Below, one piece after another: positions 1-9,085 of a stretch of 64,000 nt of DNA. Positions within the stretch are counted from its first letter, which is position 1; every line of letters starts with the position of its first letter. Made by a program: the position numbers and the translations under genes. Location of the stretch: contig NZ_SOBW01000007.1 of assembly GCF_004364975.1 (NCBI RefSeq), positions 1 through 64,000 on the forward strand. The letters run 5' to 3'. This DNA is from Gelidibacter sediminis. Its GTDB lineage: Bacteria; Bacteroidota; Bacteroidia; Flavobacteriales; Flavobacteriaceae. The notes below the pieces were generated by a model. The model had not been told where the DNA came from. It ran no database searches and saw nothing but the letters and a program-made list of their open reading frames with translations.

Positions 1-1944
1 GTAAGTACTACATTCTTTATATCCGTATTCCCTGCCGCATCCGTTGCCGTTACCGTAACGGTCGTTGTCCCGTCGTGGACAAGGGAGACCTTGGAGCCAA
101 CGGCAGGGCTTTGGGTGATGGTCACCGTACAGTTGTCAGTGGCACTTCCCATGACATCTGGGACCGTAATCTCACAATCTGCATCTAAATTAACATCATC
201 GTCCGATGCTACCGTAAGGACTGGGTTGGTAACATCCTTAGCGGTAAGTACTACATTCTTCACATCAGTATTCCCTGCCGCATCCGTTGCCGTTACCGTA
301 ACGGTCGTTGTCCCGTCGTGGGTTAGGGAGACCTTGGAGCCAACGGCAGGGCTTTGGGTGATGGTCACCGTACAGTTGTCAGTGGCACTGCCCATGACAT
401 CTGGGACCGTAATCTCACAATCTGCATCTAAATTTACAGCCTGGTTTGAATCGGCCGTAAGGACCGGAGCAGTAACATCCTTAGCGGTAAGTACTACATT
501 CTTCACATCAGTATTCCCTGCGGCATCCGTTGCCGTTACCGTAACGGTCGTTGTCCCGTCATGGACAAGGGAGACCTTGGAGCCAACGGCAGGGCTCTGG
601 GTGATGGTCACCGTACAGTTATCAGTGGCACTGCCCATGACATCTGGGACCGTAATCTCACAACCTGCATCCAAGTTAACATCATCGTCCGATGCTACCG
701 TAAGGACTGGGTTGGTAACATCCTTAGCGGTAAGTACTACATTCTTCACATCAGTATTTCCTGCCGCATCCGTTGCCGTTACCGTAACGGTCGTTGTCCA
801 GTCGTGGACAAGGGAGACCTTGGAGCCAACGGCAGGGCTCTGGGTGATGGTCACCGTACAGTTATCAGTGGCACTGCCCATGACATCTGGGACCGTAATC
901 TCACAACCTGCATCCAAGTTAACATCATCGTCCGATGCTACCGTAAGGACTGGGTTGGTAACATCCTTAGCGGTAAGTACTACATTCTTCACATCAGTAT
1001 TTCCTGCCGCATCCGTTGCCGTTACCGTAACGGTCGTTGTCCCGTCGTGGACAAGGGAGACCTTGGAGCCAACGGCAGGGCTTTGGGTGATGGTCACCGT
1101 ACAGTTGTCAGTGGCACTTCCCATGACATCTGGGACCGTAATCTCACAATCTGCATCTAAATTAACATCATCGTCCGATGCTACCGTAAGGACTGGGTTG
1201 GTAACATCTTTAGCGGTAAGTACTACATTCTTTATATCTGTATTCCCTGCGGCATCCGTTGCCGTTACCGTAACGGTCGTTGTCCCGTCGTGGACAAGGG
1301 AGACCTTGGAGCCAACGGCAGGGCTTTGGGTGATGGTCACCGTACAGTTGTCAGTGGCACTTCCCATGACATCTGGGACCGTAATCTCACAATCTGCATC
1401 TAAATTAACATCATCGTCCGATGCTACCGTAAGGACTGGGTTGGTAACATCCTTAGCGGTAAGTACTACATTCTTCACATCAGTATTCCCTGCCGCATCC
1501 GTTGCCGTTACCGTAACGGTCGTTGTCCCGTCGTGGACAAGGGAGACCTTGGAGCCAACGGCAGGGCTTTGGGTGATGGTCACCGTACAGTTGTCAGTGG
1601 CACTGCCCATGACATCTGGGACCGTAATCTCACAATCTGCATCTAAATTTACAGCCTGGTTTGAATCGGCCGTAAGGACCGGAGCAGTAACATCCTTAGC
1701 GGTAAGTACTACATTCTTCACATCAGTATTCCCTGCGGCATCCGTTGCCGTTACCGTAACGGTCGTTGTCCCGTCATGGACAAGGGAGACCTTGGAGCCA
1801 ACGGCAGGGCTCTGGGTGATGGTCACCGTACAGTTGTCAGTGGCACTGCCCATGACGTCAGGGATTGTAATTTGGCAGCCTACGTCTAAGTTTATATATT
1901 GATTTGCTGCAGGAGTTAGGGCTGGTTCCTCGTCATCGGTGACC
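1..1944 (-). repeat. Array of eight 243-bp tandem repeats (HYR modules)
   Basis: The plus-strand word gtaagtactacattctt begins at 1, 244, 487, 730, 973, 1216, 1459 and 1702, an exact 243-bp (81-codon) period. Copies differ at few positions. Two variants occur: most have an ASDDD-type linker, while the copies at 244 and 1459 carry an ADSNQA linker. The last copy (from 1702) diverges after about 1855. The array lies wholly inside the HYR protein gene and continues off the left edge. Confidence 0.95.
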
Positions 1945-2966
1945 GTAACGGTCATGCTGTCCGTGGCTGCGGTAGTGATCCCGTCGGTATTGGTATAGGT
2001 TATTGTGGTGATCCCAGAGCTGAAGGTCTGCGTCCCAACTTGGCCAGTGCCTGAGGCAACCGTTGCACCGATCATTGCCCAGGATAGTGTGCTGGAACAG
2101 TTGTCGTTAAATGTTGCGTCCGGTATTGCAATGCTCGCCGTACATACACCTGCATCCATACCCTCTTCGATATCGGAAGCGGCCGTCACCGTAGGGGACT
2201 CGTCATCGGTGACCGTAACGGTAAATGTGCATGTTGTGCTATTACCAGACTTATCCGTCACTGTCCAAGTAATTGTCTCTAAGCCTTTAGGTATTTGTTC
2301 TCCGGCGAGTGTAGACCCGCCATTTAAACTATTTGTGAGAGAAGCTATACCACAATCATCATTTGCTACCGGATCAAATTCGGTACCTATTACCGTGTAA
2401 AAACAAAAATCAGCATCTGAGCTTTTCGTTTGGTCAGCAATACATGATATAGTTGGAGGTATATATTCTTTAACAGTTACGGAGAATGTGCATATAGCGG
2501 ATTGGGGATTATTTGTTAAATTATCATATTCTTGGTAAGTAACAGTTGTTACCCCTACTGGAAACGAAGATCCAGAAGGTAATCCTGTTATAAGTTTCAT
2601 ATGTCTTATAGGATTATTACTTGTAGGTGGAGTATATGATACAATACGCTCACAGGCACTAGGCATAATAACATCTCTAGTAATACTTGGAGTACAGTAT
2701 AAAACTCCTTTTAAAGCTGAATCACTAATGGAATATAAATAACTAAATTCGATAATCAATGGTTTATTTGACACCTGATTTCTCCCGGTCAATTTACCCA
2801 ACTTAAGCGCTTCAAATTTTGGGTTATAATTGAAATTTTGGTTGTAGGTGTTTGGAACTTTATTAACTGTAAAAAAATGATTATTAAGAATAGAGCTCCC
2901 TAACATCACTTGACCTATCAAAAGAAATAAGGCAAGTTTTAAGAATTTAGAGTAGTAGTTCATCAT
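1..2966 (-). CDS. Secreted HYR-domain repeat protein, 5' part (C-terminus off window)
   Basis: Reading the minus strand from an ATG-ATG pair at 2966 gives an open frame of about 988 codons that runs off the left edge. The first ~27 residues form a signal peptide (a short Tyr/Lys-containing start, then a Leu/Ala/Ile-rich core). Two or three divergent HYR-like modules follow to about residue 340. From there to the edge lie eight nearly identical 81-residue modules, each with the HYR hallmarks DNC-T-V and GTTTVTVTATDAAGN followed by a Val-Leu-rich strand. HYR domains are Ig-like extracellular modules typical of adhesins and surface proteins. A T9SS sorting domain would be expected at the missing C-terminus, but that is inference. 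The long open frames on the opposite strand here are shadows of the repeats. Confidence 0.9.
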   Translation of the reverse strand, partial: MMNYYSKFLKLALFLLIGQVMLGSSILNNHFFTVNKVPNTYNQNFNYNPKFEALKLGKLTGRNQVSNKPLIIEFSYLYSISDSALKGVLYCTPSITRDVIMPSACERIVSYTPPTSNNPIRHMKLITGLPSGSSFPVGVTTVTYQEYDNLTNNPQSAICTFSVTVKEYIPPTISCIADQTKSSDADFCFYTVIGTEFDPVANDDCGIASLTNSLNGGSTLAGEQIPKGLETITWTVTDKSGNSTTCTFTVTVTDDESPTVTAASDIEEGMDAGVCTASIAIPDATFNDNCSSTLSWAMIGATVASGTGQVGTQTFSSGITTITYTNTDGITTAATDSMTVTVTDDEEPALTPAANQYINLDVGCQITIPDVMGSATDNCTVTITQSPAVGSKVSLVHDGTTTVTVTATDAAGNTDVKNVVLTAKDVTAPVLTADSNQAVNLDADCEITVPDVMGSATDNCTVTITQSPAVGSKVSLVHDGTTTVTVTATDAAGNTDVKNVVLTAKDVTNPVLTVASDDDVNLDADCEITVPDVMGSATDNCTVTITQSPAVGSKVSLVHDGTTTVTVTATDAAGNTDIKNVVLTAKDVTNPVLTVASDDDVNLDADCEITVPDVMGSATDNCTVTITQSPAVGSKVSLVHDGTTTVTVTATDAAGNTDVKNVVLTAKDVTNPVLTVASDDDVNLDAGCEITVPDVMGSATDNCTVTITQSPAVGSKVSLVHDWTTTVTVTATDAAGNTDVKNVVLTAKDVTNPVLTVASDDDVNLDAGCEITVPDVMGSATDNCTVTITQSPAVGSKVSLVHDGTTTVTVTATDAAGNTDVKNVVLTAKDVTAPVLTADSNQAVNLDADCEITVPDVMGSATDNCTVTITQSPAVGSKVSLTHDGTTTVTVTATDAAGNTDVKNVVLTAKDVTNPVLTVASDDDVNLDADCEITVPDVMGSATDNCTVTITQSPAVGSKVSLVHDGTTTVTVTATDAAGNTDIKNVVL

Positions 2967-3289
2967 ATACACTGTTTGGTTGGTAGTCAAAAAATTGGCA
3001 AATATGGTATATATAATTCAAAACCATGATGCCTTTACATAATTAAAAGCGAATTGACTGTAAATGAGGGAAGCACGAAATTAATATAAGTTTTCGTATT
3101 GACAAAATAAATCATCGATAAAATGCATAATAATCCTACGAACGGTAGTTTTTAACCCCAAAATTCTTACTTATAATCGATAAAATGTGAAATTCATACC
3201 TTATAATGTATAATTAATTGGTCATGAAAAAAAAAGTGGCCATCATTTTGACAGCCACTTGTTTTCAATAATATTAAGTAATATTGTAT
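2967..3289. other. Intergenic gap, no gene seen
   Basis: This 323-bp AT-rich gap separates the divergently placed 5' end of the HYR gene from the 3' end of pepD. Apart from the pepD terminator hairpin near 3234-3260 I see no coding region. A promoter for the HYR gene should lie here; the best candidate is a 7-of-8 match to the -7 motif at 2999-3006 (minus strand), without a convincing -33 element. Confidence 0.6.
3234..3260 (-). terminator. Rho-independent terminator of pepD
   Basis: AAGTGGC (3234-3240) pairs with GCCACTT (3254-3260) around a 13-nt loop. On the minus strand the stem is followed by a T-run (the A-run at 3227-3235 on plus), 30 bases past the pepD stop codon. Confidence 0.75.
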
Positions 3290-4750
3290 TTATTTTTTCG
3301 GAATATGCTTTAAAATCTCCAACACATACTTCCAATATTTTTGTGCAGAAGAAATTTGTGCACGCTCATCTGGTGAGTGGGCACCTTTAATATTAGGTCC
3401 AAAACTGATCATGTCCATGTCAGGGTAATTCTGACCTAAAATTCCGCATTCTAACCCTGCATGGCAGGCCGCTACATGTGCATCTTTGCCATTCATTTCT
3501 GTATATAATTCAGAGAGTACTTTTAAGATAGCCGATTCCATATTTGGTTTCCAACCTGGGTAGTCTCCAGAAAATTCTACTTCGCAGCCTGTCAATTCAA
3601 AGGTAGCACGTAGCATGTTGGCTAAATCCCATTTAGAAGATTCAACTGAAGATCGGGTTAAACAACCAATTTTAATAGCACCATCTTTTACGATAACGCG
3701 GGCAATATTATTTGAAGTTTCCACCAAATCTGGAATATCTGGACTCATACGGTACACACCGTTACAAGCAGCATAAAGCGCTCTAGTCAAGCCTTCTTGC
3801 ACGCCTAAATCCATCATCAATTTAGGCGTTTCGACCTTAGTGATTTCAACGGTTAAATTAGGCTCAATAGTCTTATATTCGGTGGTGATATCAGAAATCA
3901 TCTCCTCCATTTCGGTTGCAAATGCTTGTTCATTTATTGTATCAATTGCCACAATAGCATTACTTTCCCTAGGAATCGCGTTGCGGAGACTTCCTCCATC
4001 AATTTCAGAAATACGCAATCCGAAATTTTCAAAGCCGTCAAAAAGCAAACGGTTCATCAATTTATTGGCATTCCCAAAACCTTTGTGAATGTCCATTCCT
4101 GAATGGCCACCTTGCAGACCCTTCACCGTAATCTTATAACCTGTTTTAAACTCTGGAGTTTCTTCTTCGGTGTAAGCTCTTGTCGCGGTCACATCAATTC
4201 CACCGGCACAACCTACGCCAATTTCATCATCTTCTTCAGTATCCAAATTTAAGAGTATCTCGCCTTGCAATAAACCGCCTTCCAAACCTTTGGCGCCCGT
4301 CATGCCTGTTTCTTCATCAATCGTAAACAATGCTTCAATAGCAGGATGCGGAATCGTCTTGCTTTCTAAAATGGCCATAATGGTAGCAACCCCCAAACCG
4401 TTGTCGGCACCTAACGTCGTGCCCTTAGCGCGTACCCAATCGCCATCAACATACATCTCAATCCCTTGGGAATCAAAATCAAAAGTGGTGTCGTTATTTT
4501 TTTGGTGCACCATGTCTAAATGCGATTGCATGACAACCGTTTTACGGTCTTCCATCCCAGCAGTCGCCGGTTTTTTGATGATGACATTACCTACTTTATC
4601 TTCAAAAGTTTCAAGACCTAATTTCTCACCAAAATCTTTCATAAATGCAATAACGCGTTCCTCTTTTTTTGAGGGGCGGGGTACAGCATTTAAATCGGCA
4701 AATTTATTCCAAAGCTCCTGAGGCTCCAATTGTCTTATTTCTGTGTTCAT
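3290..4750 (-). CDS. pepD: Aminoacyl-histidine dipeptidase (cytosolic, M20 family)
   Basis: This 486-residue protein has the full length of PepD/peptidase D, a zinc metallopeptidase that hydrolyses Xaa-His and other dipeptides in the cytoplasm. Visible M20 landmarks are SHLDMV with His77 and Asp79, the bridging Asp116 in GADNG, and the catalytic pair Glu146-Glu147 in TIDEETG. A His-rich C-terminal stretch (AACHAGLECG) and the final GPNIKGAHSPDE motif are also typical of the family. There is no signal peptide. It is a single-gene unit: a -7 box lies 22 nt upstream (4773-4780) and a terminator follows. It is divergent from the DUF3810 gene. Confidence 0.95.
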   Translation of the reverse strand: MNTEIRQLEPQELWNKFADLNAVPRPSKKEERVIAFMKDFGEKLGLETFEDKVGNVIIKKPATAGMEDRKTVVMQSHLDMVHQKNNDTTFDFDSQGIEMYVDGDWVRAKGTTLGADNGLGVATIMAILESKTIPHPAIEALFTIDEETGMTGAKGLEGGLLQGEILLNLDTEEDDEIGVGCAGGIDVTATRAYTEEETPEFKTGYKITVKGLQGGHSGMDIHKGFGNANKLMNRLLFDGFENFGLRISEIDGGSLRNAIPRESNAIVAIDTINEQAFATEMEEMISDITTEYKTIEPNLTVEITKVETPKLMMDLGVQEGLTRALYAACNGVYRMSPDIPDLVETSNNIARVIVKDGAIKIGCLTRSSVESSKWDLANMLRATFELTGCEVEFSGDYPGWKPNMESAILKVLSELYTEMNGKDAHVAACHAGLECGILGQNYPDMDMISFGPNIKGAHSPDERAQISSAQKYWKYVLEILKHIPKK

Positions 4751-4772
4751 GTGTCTATTTTATGTTGTGTCA

Positions 4773-4780
4773 CAAAGGTA
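4773..4780 (-). promoter_or_regulatory. -7 promoter box of pepD
   Basis: The minus strand reads TACCTTTG, an exact match to the Bacteroidota consensus TAnnTTTG, ending 22 nt before the pepD ATG. No clear TTG -33 element was found at the usual spacing. Confidence 0.6.
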
Positions 4781-4812
4781 CGGATTCGTGTATGTTATAT
4801 AAAACTATTTTC

Positions 4813-4820
4813 TATTTTTG
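4813..4820 (+). promoter_or_regulatory. -7 promoter box of the DUF3810 gene (leaderless geometry)
   Basis: TATTTTTG matches TAnnTTTG exactly and ends only 4 nt before the ATG at 4825. With the usual -7 placement, transcription would begin at or next to the A of the start codon. Confidence 0.55.
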
Positions 4821-4824
4821 AAGG

Positions 4825-5892
4825 ATGCGCAAACACACCAAACTTTTTATTGCTCTTTCATTGCCTCTTCAAATCGTACTTATAAAAGTATTGTCAAATT
4901 ACCCTGAATTTGTTGAAGCATATTACAGCAAAGGAGTCTACAAATGGATTTCTAAAGCAATGCATTTGGTGTTTGGATGGGTCCCATTTTCAGTTGGAGA
5001 TATTTTTTATACGATGGCTATTATCTATATCATAAGATGGCTTTTTAAGAATAGAAAACGACTGAGAACTGACACCAGAAATTATGTGTTGGATATTCTA
5101 TCGACCATTTCCTTAGGTTATTTTGCCTTTCACATGATGTGGGCGTTCAATTATTACCGCTTACCCCTGCACCAATCTCTTCAAATTGAAAACGAATATT
5201 CTACAGCCCAGTTGGTAAACACCACTAAAAATTTAATTACAAAAACAAATCTGATACACAGCATCATAAAAGAACATGATACCAGTATGGTGATTATGCC
5301 CTATTCTAAACGCGAACTCATTGCCTTGGCGCCCAAAGGTTATGCACAACTCGCTAAAGAATATCCAAATCTTGCCTATAGAACAAGTAGTTTAAAACGC
5401 AGCATTTACAGTCTGCCCCTAACCTATATGGGGTTTAGCGGATATCTGAATCCGTTTACCAATGAAGCACAAATTGACGGACTTATTCCTGCTTATAAAT
5501 ATCCTACGACCACCAGTCATGAAATTGCACATCAATTAGGCTATGCTGCTGAAAATGAGGCGAATTTTATAGGTGCCATGGCGGCTATGAAGCACGAAAA
5601 CATCTACTTTAATTATTCAGGTTACTCCTTTGCGTTACGCCATTGTCTGAATGACATCTATATGAGAGACCCCCTAATGTATCAAGAATTGTTGATGACC
5701 GTAAATGTAGGAGTCTTAAGAAATTATGAAGAGACACGTCTTTTCTGGCAATCTTATGAAAATCTGTCCGAGACATTTTTTAAAAACACATATAGTGGTT
5801 TTTTATTGGCAAACAATCAAAAAGGAGGTATTGAGAGTTACAGTTATATTGTGGCTCTTTTGGTCAATTACTTCGATAATCACCCGCTATAA
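4825..5892 (+). CDS. DUF3810 family membrane protein with HExxH motif
   Basis: This 355-residue protein matches the DUF3810 family as I recall it. The N-terminal ~110 residues hold three hydrophobic segments (about 5-23, 55-72 and 92-110). The rest is a soluble domain carrying HEIAHQLGY at 232-240, a zinc-metallopeptidase HExxH signature, followed by AENEANF with Glu243 and Glu245 as possible third ligands. A membrane-anchored metalloprotease is therefore plausible, but no activity is established for the family that I know of. It is transcribed divergently from pepD and stands alone, 84 bp before the amidohydrolase gene. Confidence 0.85.
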   Translation: MRKHTKLFIALSLPLQIVLIKVLSNYPEFVEAYYSKGVYKWISKAMHLVFGWVPFSVGDIFYTMAIIYIIRWLFKNRKRLRTDTRNYVLDILSTISLGYFAFHMMWAFNYYRLPLHQSLQIENEYSTAQLVNTTKNLITKTNLIHSIIKEHDTSMVIMPYSKRELIALAPKGYAQLAKEYPNLAYRTSSLKRSIYSLPLTYMGFSGYLNPFTNEAQIDGLIPAYKYPTTTSHEIAHQLGYAAENEANFIGAMAAMKHENIYFNYSGYSFALRHCLNDIYMRDPLMYQELLMTVNVGVLRNYEETRLFWQSYENLSETFFKNTYSGFLLANNQKGGIESYSYIVALLVNYFDNHPL

Positions 5893-5976
5893 ACGTTAAA
5901 AAATTCTTAATACTATTCTAAACTCTTCATAATATATATCTTTAGAATTCATTAAGCTAACTAATTTATCAACCGT

Positions 5977-8943
5977 ATGATTAAAACACTTTTTACACTC
6001 ATGACCTTCATGTGCAGTTTTTCTATGCTGCTTGCACAAGACTATTTCCCAAAAAATGATGGTGTATCTTCAAAAAACACTAATTACACTGCAATTACCA
6101 ATGCAAAGATTTACGTAACTCCTTCTCAAATTATTGAAAAAGGGACCTTACTTATTAAAGATGGAAAGGTAGTGGCTTCCGGAACCTCGGTAACCATCCC
6201 AAAAAATGCCACACAGATTGATGCTACAGGTAAAAGCATCTACCCTTCTTTTATTGATATGTATTCTGATTTCGGAATTGAAAAACCAAAACGTCAAGGC
6301 GGCGGTAGAAGTGCACAATATGACCCATCGCGTACTGGATTTTATTGGAATGATCATATAATGCCCGAAAACAATGCTATTGATGAATTTAAATATGATT
6401 CTAAAAAAGCTGAAGATTTAATTAAAGCTGGTTTTGGTGTTGTTAACACGCACATACAAGATGGCATTGTACGCGGTACTGGAACATTGGTCGCTCTTAA
6501 TTCTGATGCCGATAATTCGATGCGCATCATTGATGCAAAATCGGCACAATACCTTTCATTTAGTAAAAGTGTAAAATCCAATCAATCCTACCCTTCTTCA
6601 ATTATGGGAAGTATGGCCTTATTGAGACAATTATATAATGATGCCGATTGGTATGCTAAAGGCCATTCTAAAACTAAAGATTTATCAATTGAAGCCTTGA
6701 ATAATAATAAATCTATGGTTCAGATTTTTGAGGCAGGCAGCAGAGCCAATAATTTACGTGCTGATAAGGTAGGTGATCTTTTTAACATCCAATACATTAT
6801 ATTAGGTGGTGGTGACGAGTACGAGCGTCTTGACGAGATTAAAGCAATGAATGCGCCAATGATTATTCCTATCAATTTTCCAGACGCCTATGACGTTGAA
6901 AATGCATTTTTGGCCTCTACGTTGTCCATTCAAGATATGAGAGCTTGGAATCAAAAACCGACCAATCCAAAATTGTTGGCTGAAAAAAATATCGCTTTTG
7001 CGTTGACAATGCACGATTTAAAATCTTCTAAAGACTTTAAAGCTAATCTATTAAAGGCTATTGACGCTGGATTATCTAAAGAAAAAGCATTGGAAGCCTT
7101 AACAACGGTTCCGGCGCAACTGTTAGGTAAATCTGATAAAATTGGATCCTTGAAAAATGGTGCATATGCTAATTTCCTCATTACTTCTGGTGATATTTTT
7201 GATAAGAAAACTACGTTATATGAAAATTGGGTTCAAGGTTACAAAAATACAATTGAAGACCGTAATACTATTGATATAACCGGCACATATGCCTTTTCTC
7301 TAGCTGGCGAGAATTACGAGATGACGCTTTCTGGAGAACCGAACAAATTAAAATCAGAAATTACCGCTAACAATAAAAAACGCGGCTCAAAAATAACCTA
7401 TGCCAATGATTGGGTAAATATTGCATTTACCACTCAAGACAGCACAAAACAAGAATTTATAAGAGTGGTCGCTACTGTTGACACTAACAAAAACCTTAAC
7501 GGAAAAGCCATTCTACCTACAGGTAATGAACTGAGTTTTTTCGCCAAACAAACAGAAGCAAAGAAAGAAGATACTAAAAAGGACGATGAAGATGATGATA
7601 AAAAAGAAGTTACTGCGTCAGTATCTCCCATCACTTTTCCTAATAATGGGTACGGTTTTGAAACCTTACCTAAAGCAGAGACCCTATTATTTAAAAATGC
7701 GACCGTTTGGACCAATGAAAAAGACGGTATCTTAGAAAGTACAGATGTCCTAATCAAAAATGGTAAAATCGCCAAAATTGGCAAAAACTTATCAGATGGA
7801 GGCGCTAAAGTGATAGATGCAACGGGCAAACATTTAACCTCAGGGATTATTGATGAACACTCCCATATTGCGGCAGCCTCCATTAATGAGGGCGGCCAGA
7901 ATTCTTCCGCAGAAGTGACTATTGAAGACGTTATTGATGAAACGGATGTCAATCTTTACAGAAACCTCGCTGGCGGTGTCACTTCCATTCAAATATTACA
8001 TGGATCTGCAAATCCTATTGGAGGACGTTCGGCCATTATCAAACCTAAATGGGGACATGCGGCTAAAGATTTAATCTTTACTGACAGTCCGAAATTTATA
8101 AAATTCGCTTTAGGAGAGAACGTTAAACAATCCAATTGGGATGGTTCACGCTTCCCGCAAACGAGAATGGGCGTTGAGCAAGTCTATGTAGATTATTTTA
8201 CAAGGGCGAAAGCTTATGAAGCACTCAAGAAAACTGGCAAACCGTACCGCAAAGATGCTGAAATGGAAACATTGGTTGAAATACTGAATGGCGAACGTTA
8301 TATTTCTTGTCACTCGTACGTTCAAAGTGAAATTAATATGTTTATGAAAGTTGCAGAACAATTCAACTTTAAGGTTAACACCTTTACCCATATTTTGGAA
8401 GGCTACAAATTGGCAGACAAAATGGCGGAGCACGGTGTTGGTGGTTCTACTTTTAGCGATTGGTGGTCTTATAAATATGAAGTTAATGACGCCATTCCAT
8501 ACAATGCTGCTATTATGCACGATGCTGGCGTAACGGTAGCAATTAATAGTGATGATGCTGAAATGAGCCGTCGTTTAAATCAGGAAGCTGCGAAAACCGT
8601 AAAATATGGTGGTGTAAGTGAAGAAGAAGCTTGGAAATTTGTCACTTTAAATCCTGCGAAACTGTTGCATATTGACGATCGTGTAGGAAGTATTAAAGTT
8701 GGTAAAGATGCGGATGTTGTATTATGGACAGACCATCCTCTATCAGTGTACGCCAAGGCTGAAAAAACGATTATTGAAGGGGTTACTTATTTTGATTTGA
8801 AGCGTGATGAACAAATCAGAACACAGATCAAAAAAGAAAGAAGCCAACTGATCAATGACATGTTGCAAGCTAAGAACAAAGGCCTGAAAACACAGCCCAT
8901 CAAGAAGAAAGAAAAAGAATTATTGCATTGCGATTCGGAATAG
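5977..8943 (+). CDS. Secreted double-module amidohydrolase
   Basis: The 988-residue protein starts with a ~20-residue signal peptide ending in LLAQ and contains two amidohydrolase modules joined by a charged Lys/Asp/Glu linker (about 525-545). In the first module the place of the PGxIDxHxH metal site reads PSFIDMYSD (90-98), so both His are gone. The second module has TSGIIDEHSH with His628 and His630, then SHS and THILEG histidines and the catalytic-type SDDAE (Asp859/Asp860), so it looks active. The family includes imidazolonepropionase-like and dipeptidase-like hydrolases; the substrate cannot be told. It forms a likely operon with the next gene, a related one-module protein. Confidence 0.88.
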   Translation: MIKTLFTLMTFMCSFSMLLAQDYFPKNDGVSSKNTNYTAITNAKIYVTPSQIIEKGTLLIKDGKVVASGTSVTIPKNATQIDATGKSIYPSFIDMYSDFGIEKPKRQGGGRSAQYDPSRTGFYWNDHIMPENNAIDEFKYDSKKAEDLIKAGFGVVNTHIQDGIVRGTGTLVALNSDADNSMRIIDAKSAQYLSFSKSVKSNQSYPSSIMGSMALLRQLYNDADWYAKGHSKTKDLSIEALNNNKSMVQIFEAGSRANNLRADKVGDLFNIQYIILGGGDEYERLDEIKAMNAPMIIPINFPDAYDVENAFLASTLSIQDMRAWNQKPTNPKLLAEKNIAFALTMHDLKSSKDFKANLLKAIDAGLSKEKALEALTTVPAQLLGKSDKIGSLKNGAYANFLITSGDIFDKKTTLYENWVQGYKNTIEDRNTIDITGTYAFSLAGENYEMTLSGEPNKLKSEITANNKKRGSKITYANDWVNIAFTTQDSTKQEFIRVVATVDTNKNLNGKAILPTGNELSFFAKQTEAKKEDTKKDDEDDDKKEVTASVSPITFPNNGYGFETLPKAETLLFKNATVWTNEKDGILESTDVLIKNGKIAKIGKNLSDGGAKVIDATGKHLTSGIIDEHSHIAAASINEGGQNSSAEVTIEDVIDETDVNLYRNLAGGVTSIQILHGSANPIGGRSAIIKPKWGHAAKDLIFTDSPKFIKFALGENVKQSNWDGSRFPQTRMGVEQVYVDYFTRAKAYEALKKTGKPYRKDAEMETLVEILNGERYISCHSYVQSEINMFMKVAEQFNFKVNTFTHILEGYKLADKMAEHGVGGSTFSDWWSYKYEVNDAIPYNAAIMHDAGVTVAINSDDAEMSRRLNQEAAKTVKYGGVSEEEAWKFVTLNPAKLLHIDDRVGSIKVGKDADVVLWTDHPLSVYAKAEKTIIEGVTYFDLKRDEQIRTQIKKERSQLINDMLQAKNKGLKTQPIKKKEKELLHCDSE

Positions 8944-9085
8944 TTTGTTAGTTATCAGTTGGCAGGCTCCAGTCTTCAGTTGGCAGTCTGCAGTGAGAAA
9001 AAAAAGTATTCGTGAATCGTGGCTCAAAAAAACATAGTTAAATATTCATAAGATTTCCTCTTTTGAGGATTTAAACAGATTTCAA

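Noticed and set aside
561-1160. Second plus-strand frame rich in Arg/Cys/Tyr repeats
   Set aside because: Another out-of-frame shadow of the same repeats.
91-1902. 603-residue open frame on the plus strand
   Set aside because: It is the antisense shadow of the HYR repeat gene. Its period equals the 81-codon repeat and the peptide lacks sense as a protein, while the minus frame gives canonical HYR modules with a signal peptide.
1-1944. Possible CRISPR-like or satellite array
   Set aside because: The 243-bp units have no unique spacers and translate as one continuous protein.
4290-4721. 143-residue plus-strand frame inside pepD
   Set aside because: Shadow of pepD, which shows all M20 motifs.
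7434-7952. 172-residue minus-strand open frame inside the amidohydrolase gene
   Set aside because: Shadow of a conserved, well-supported coding gene; no start signal or domain.
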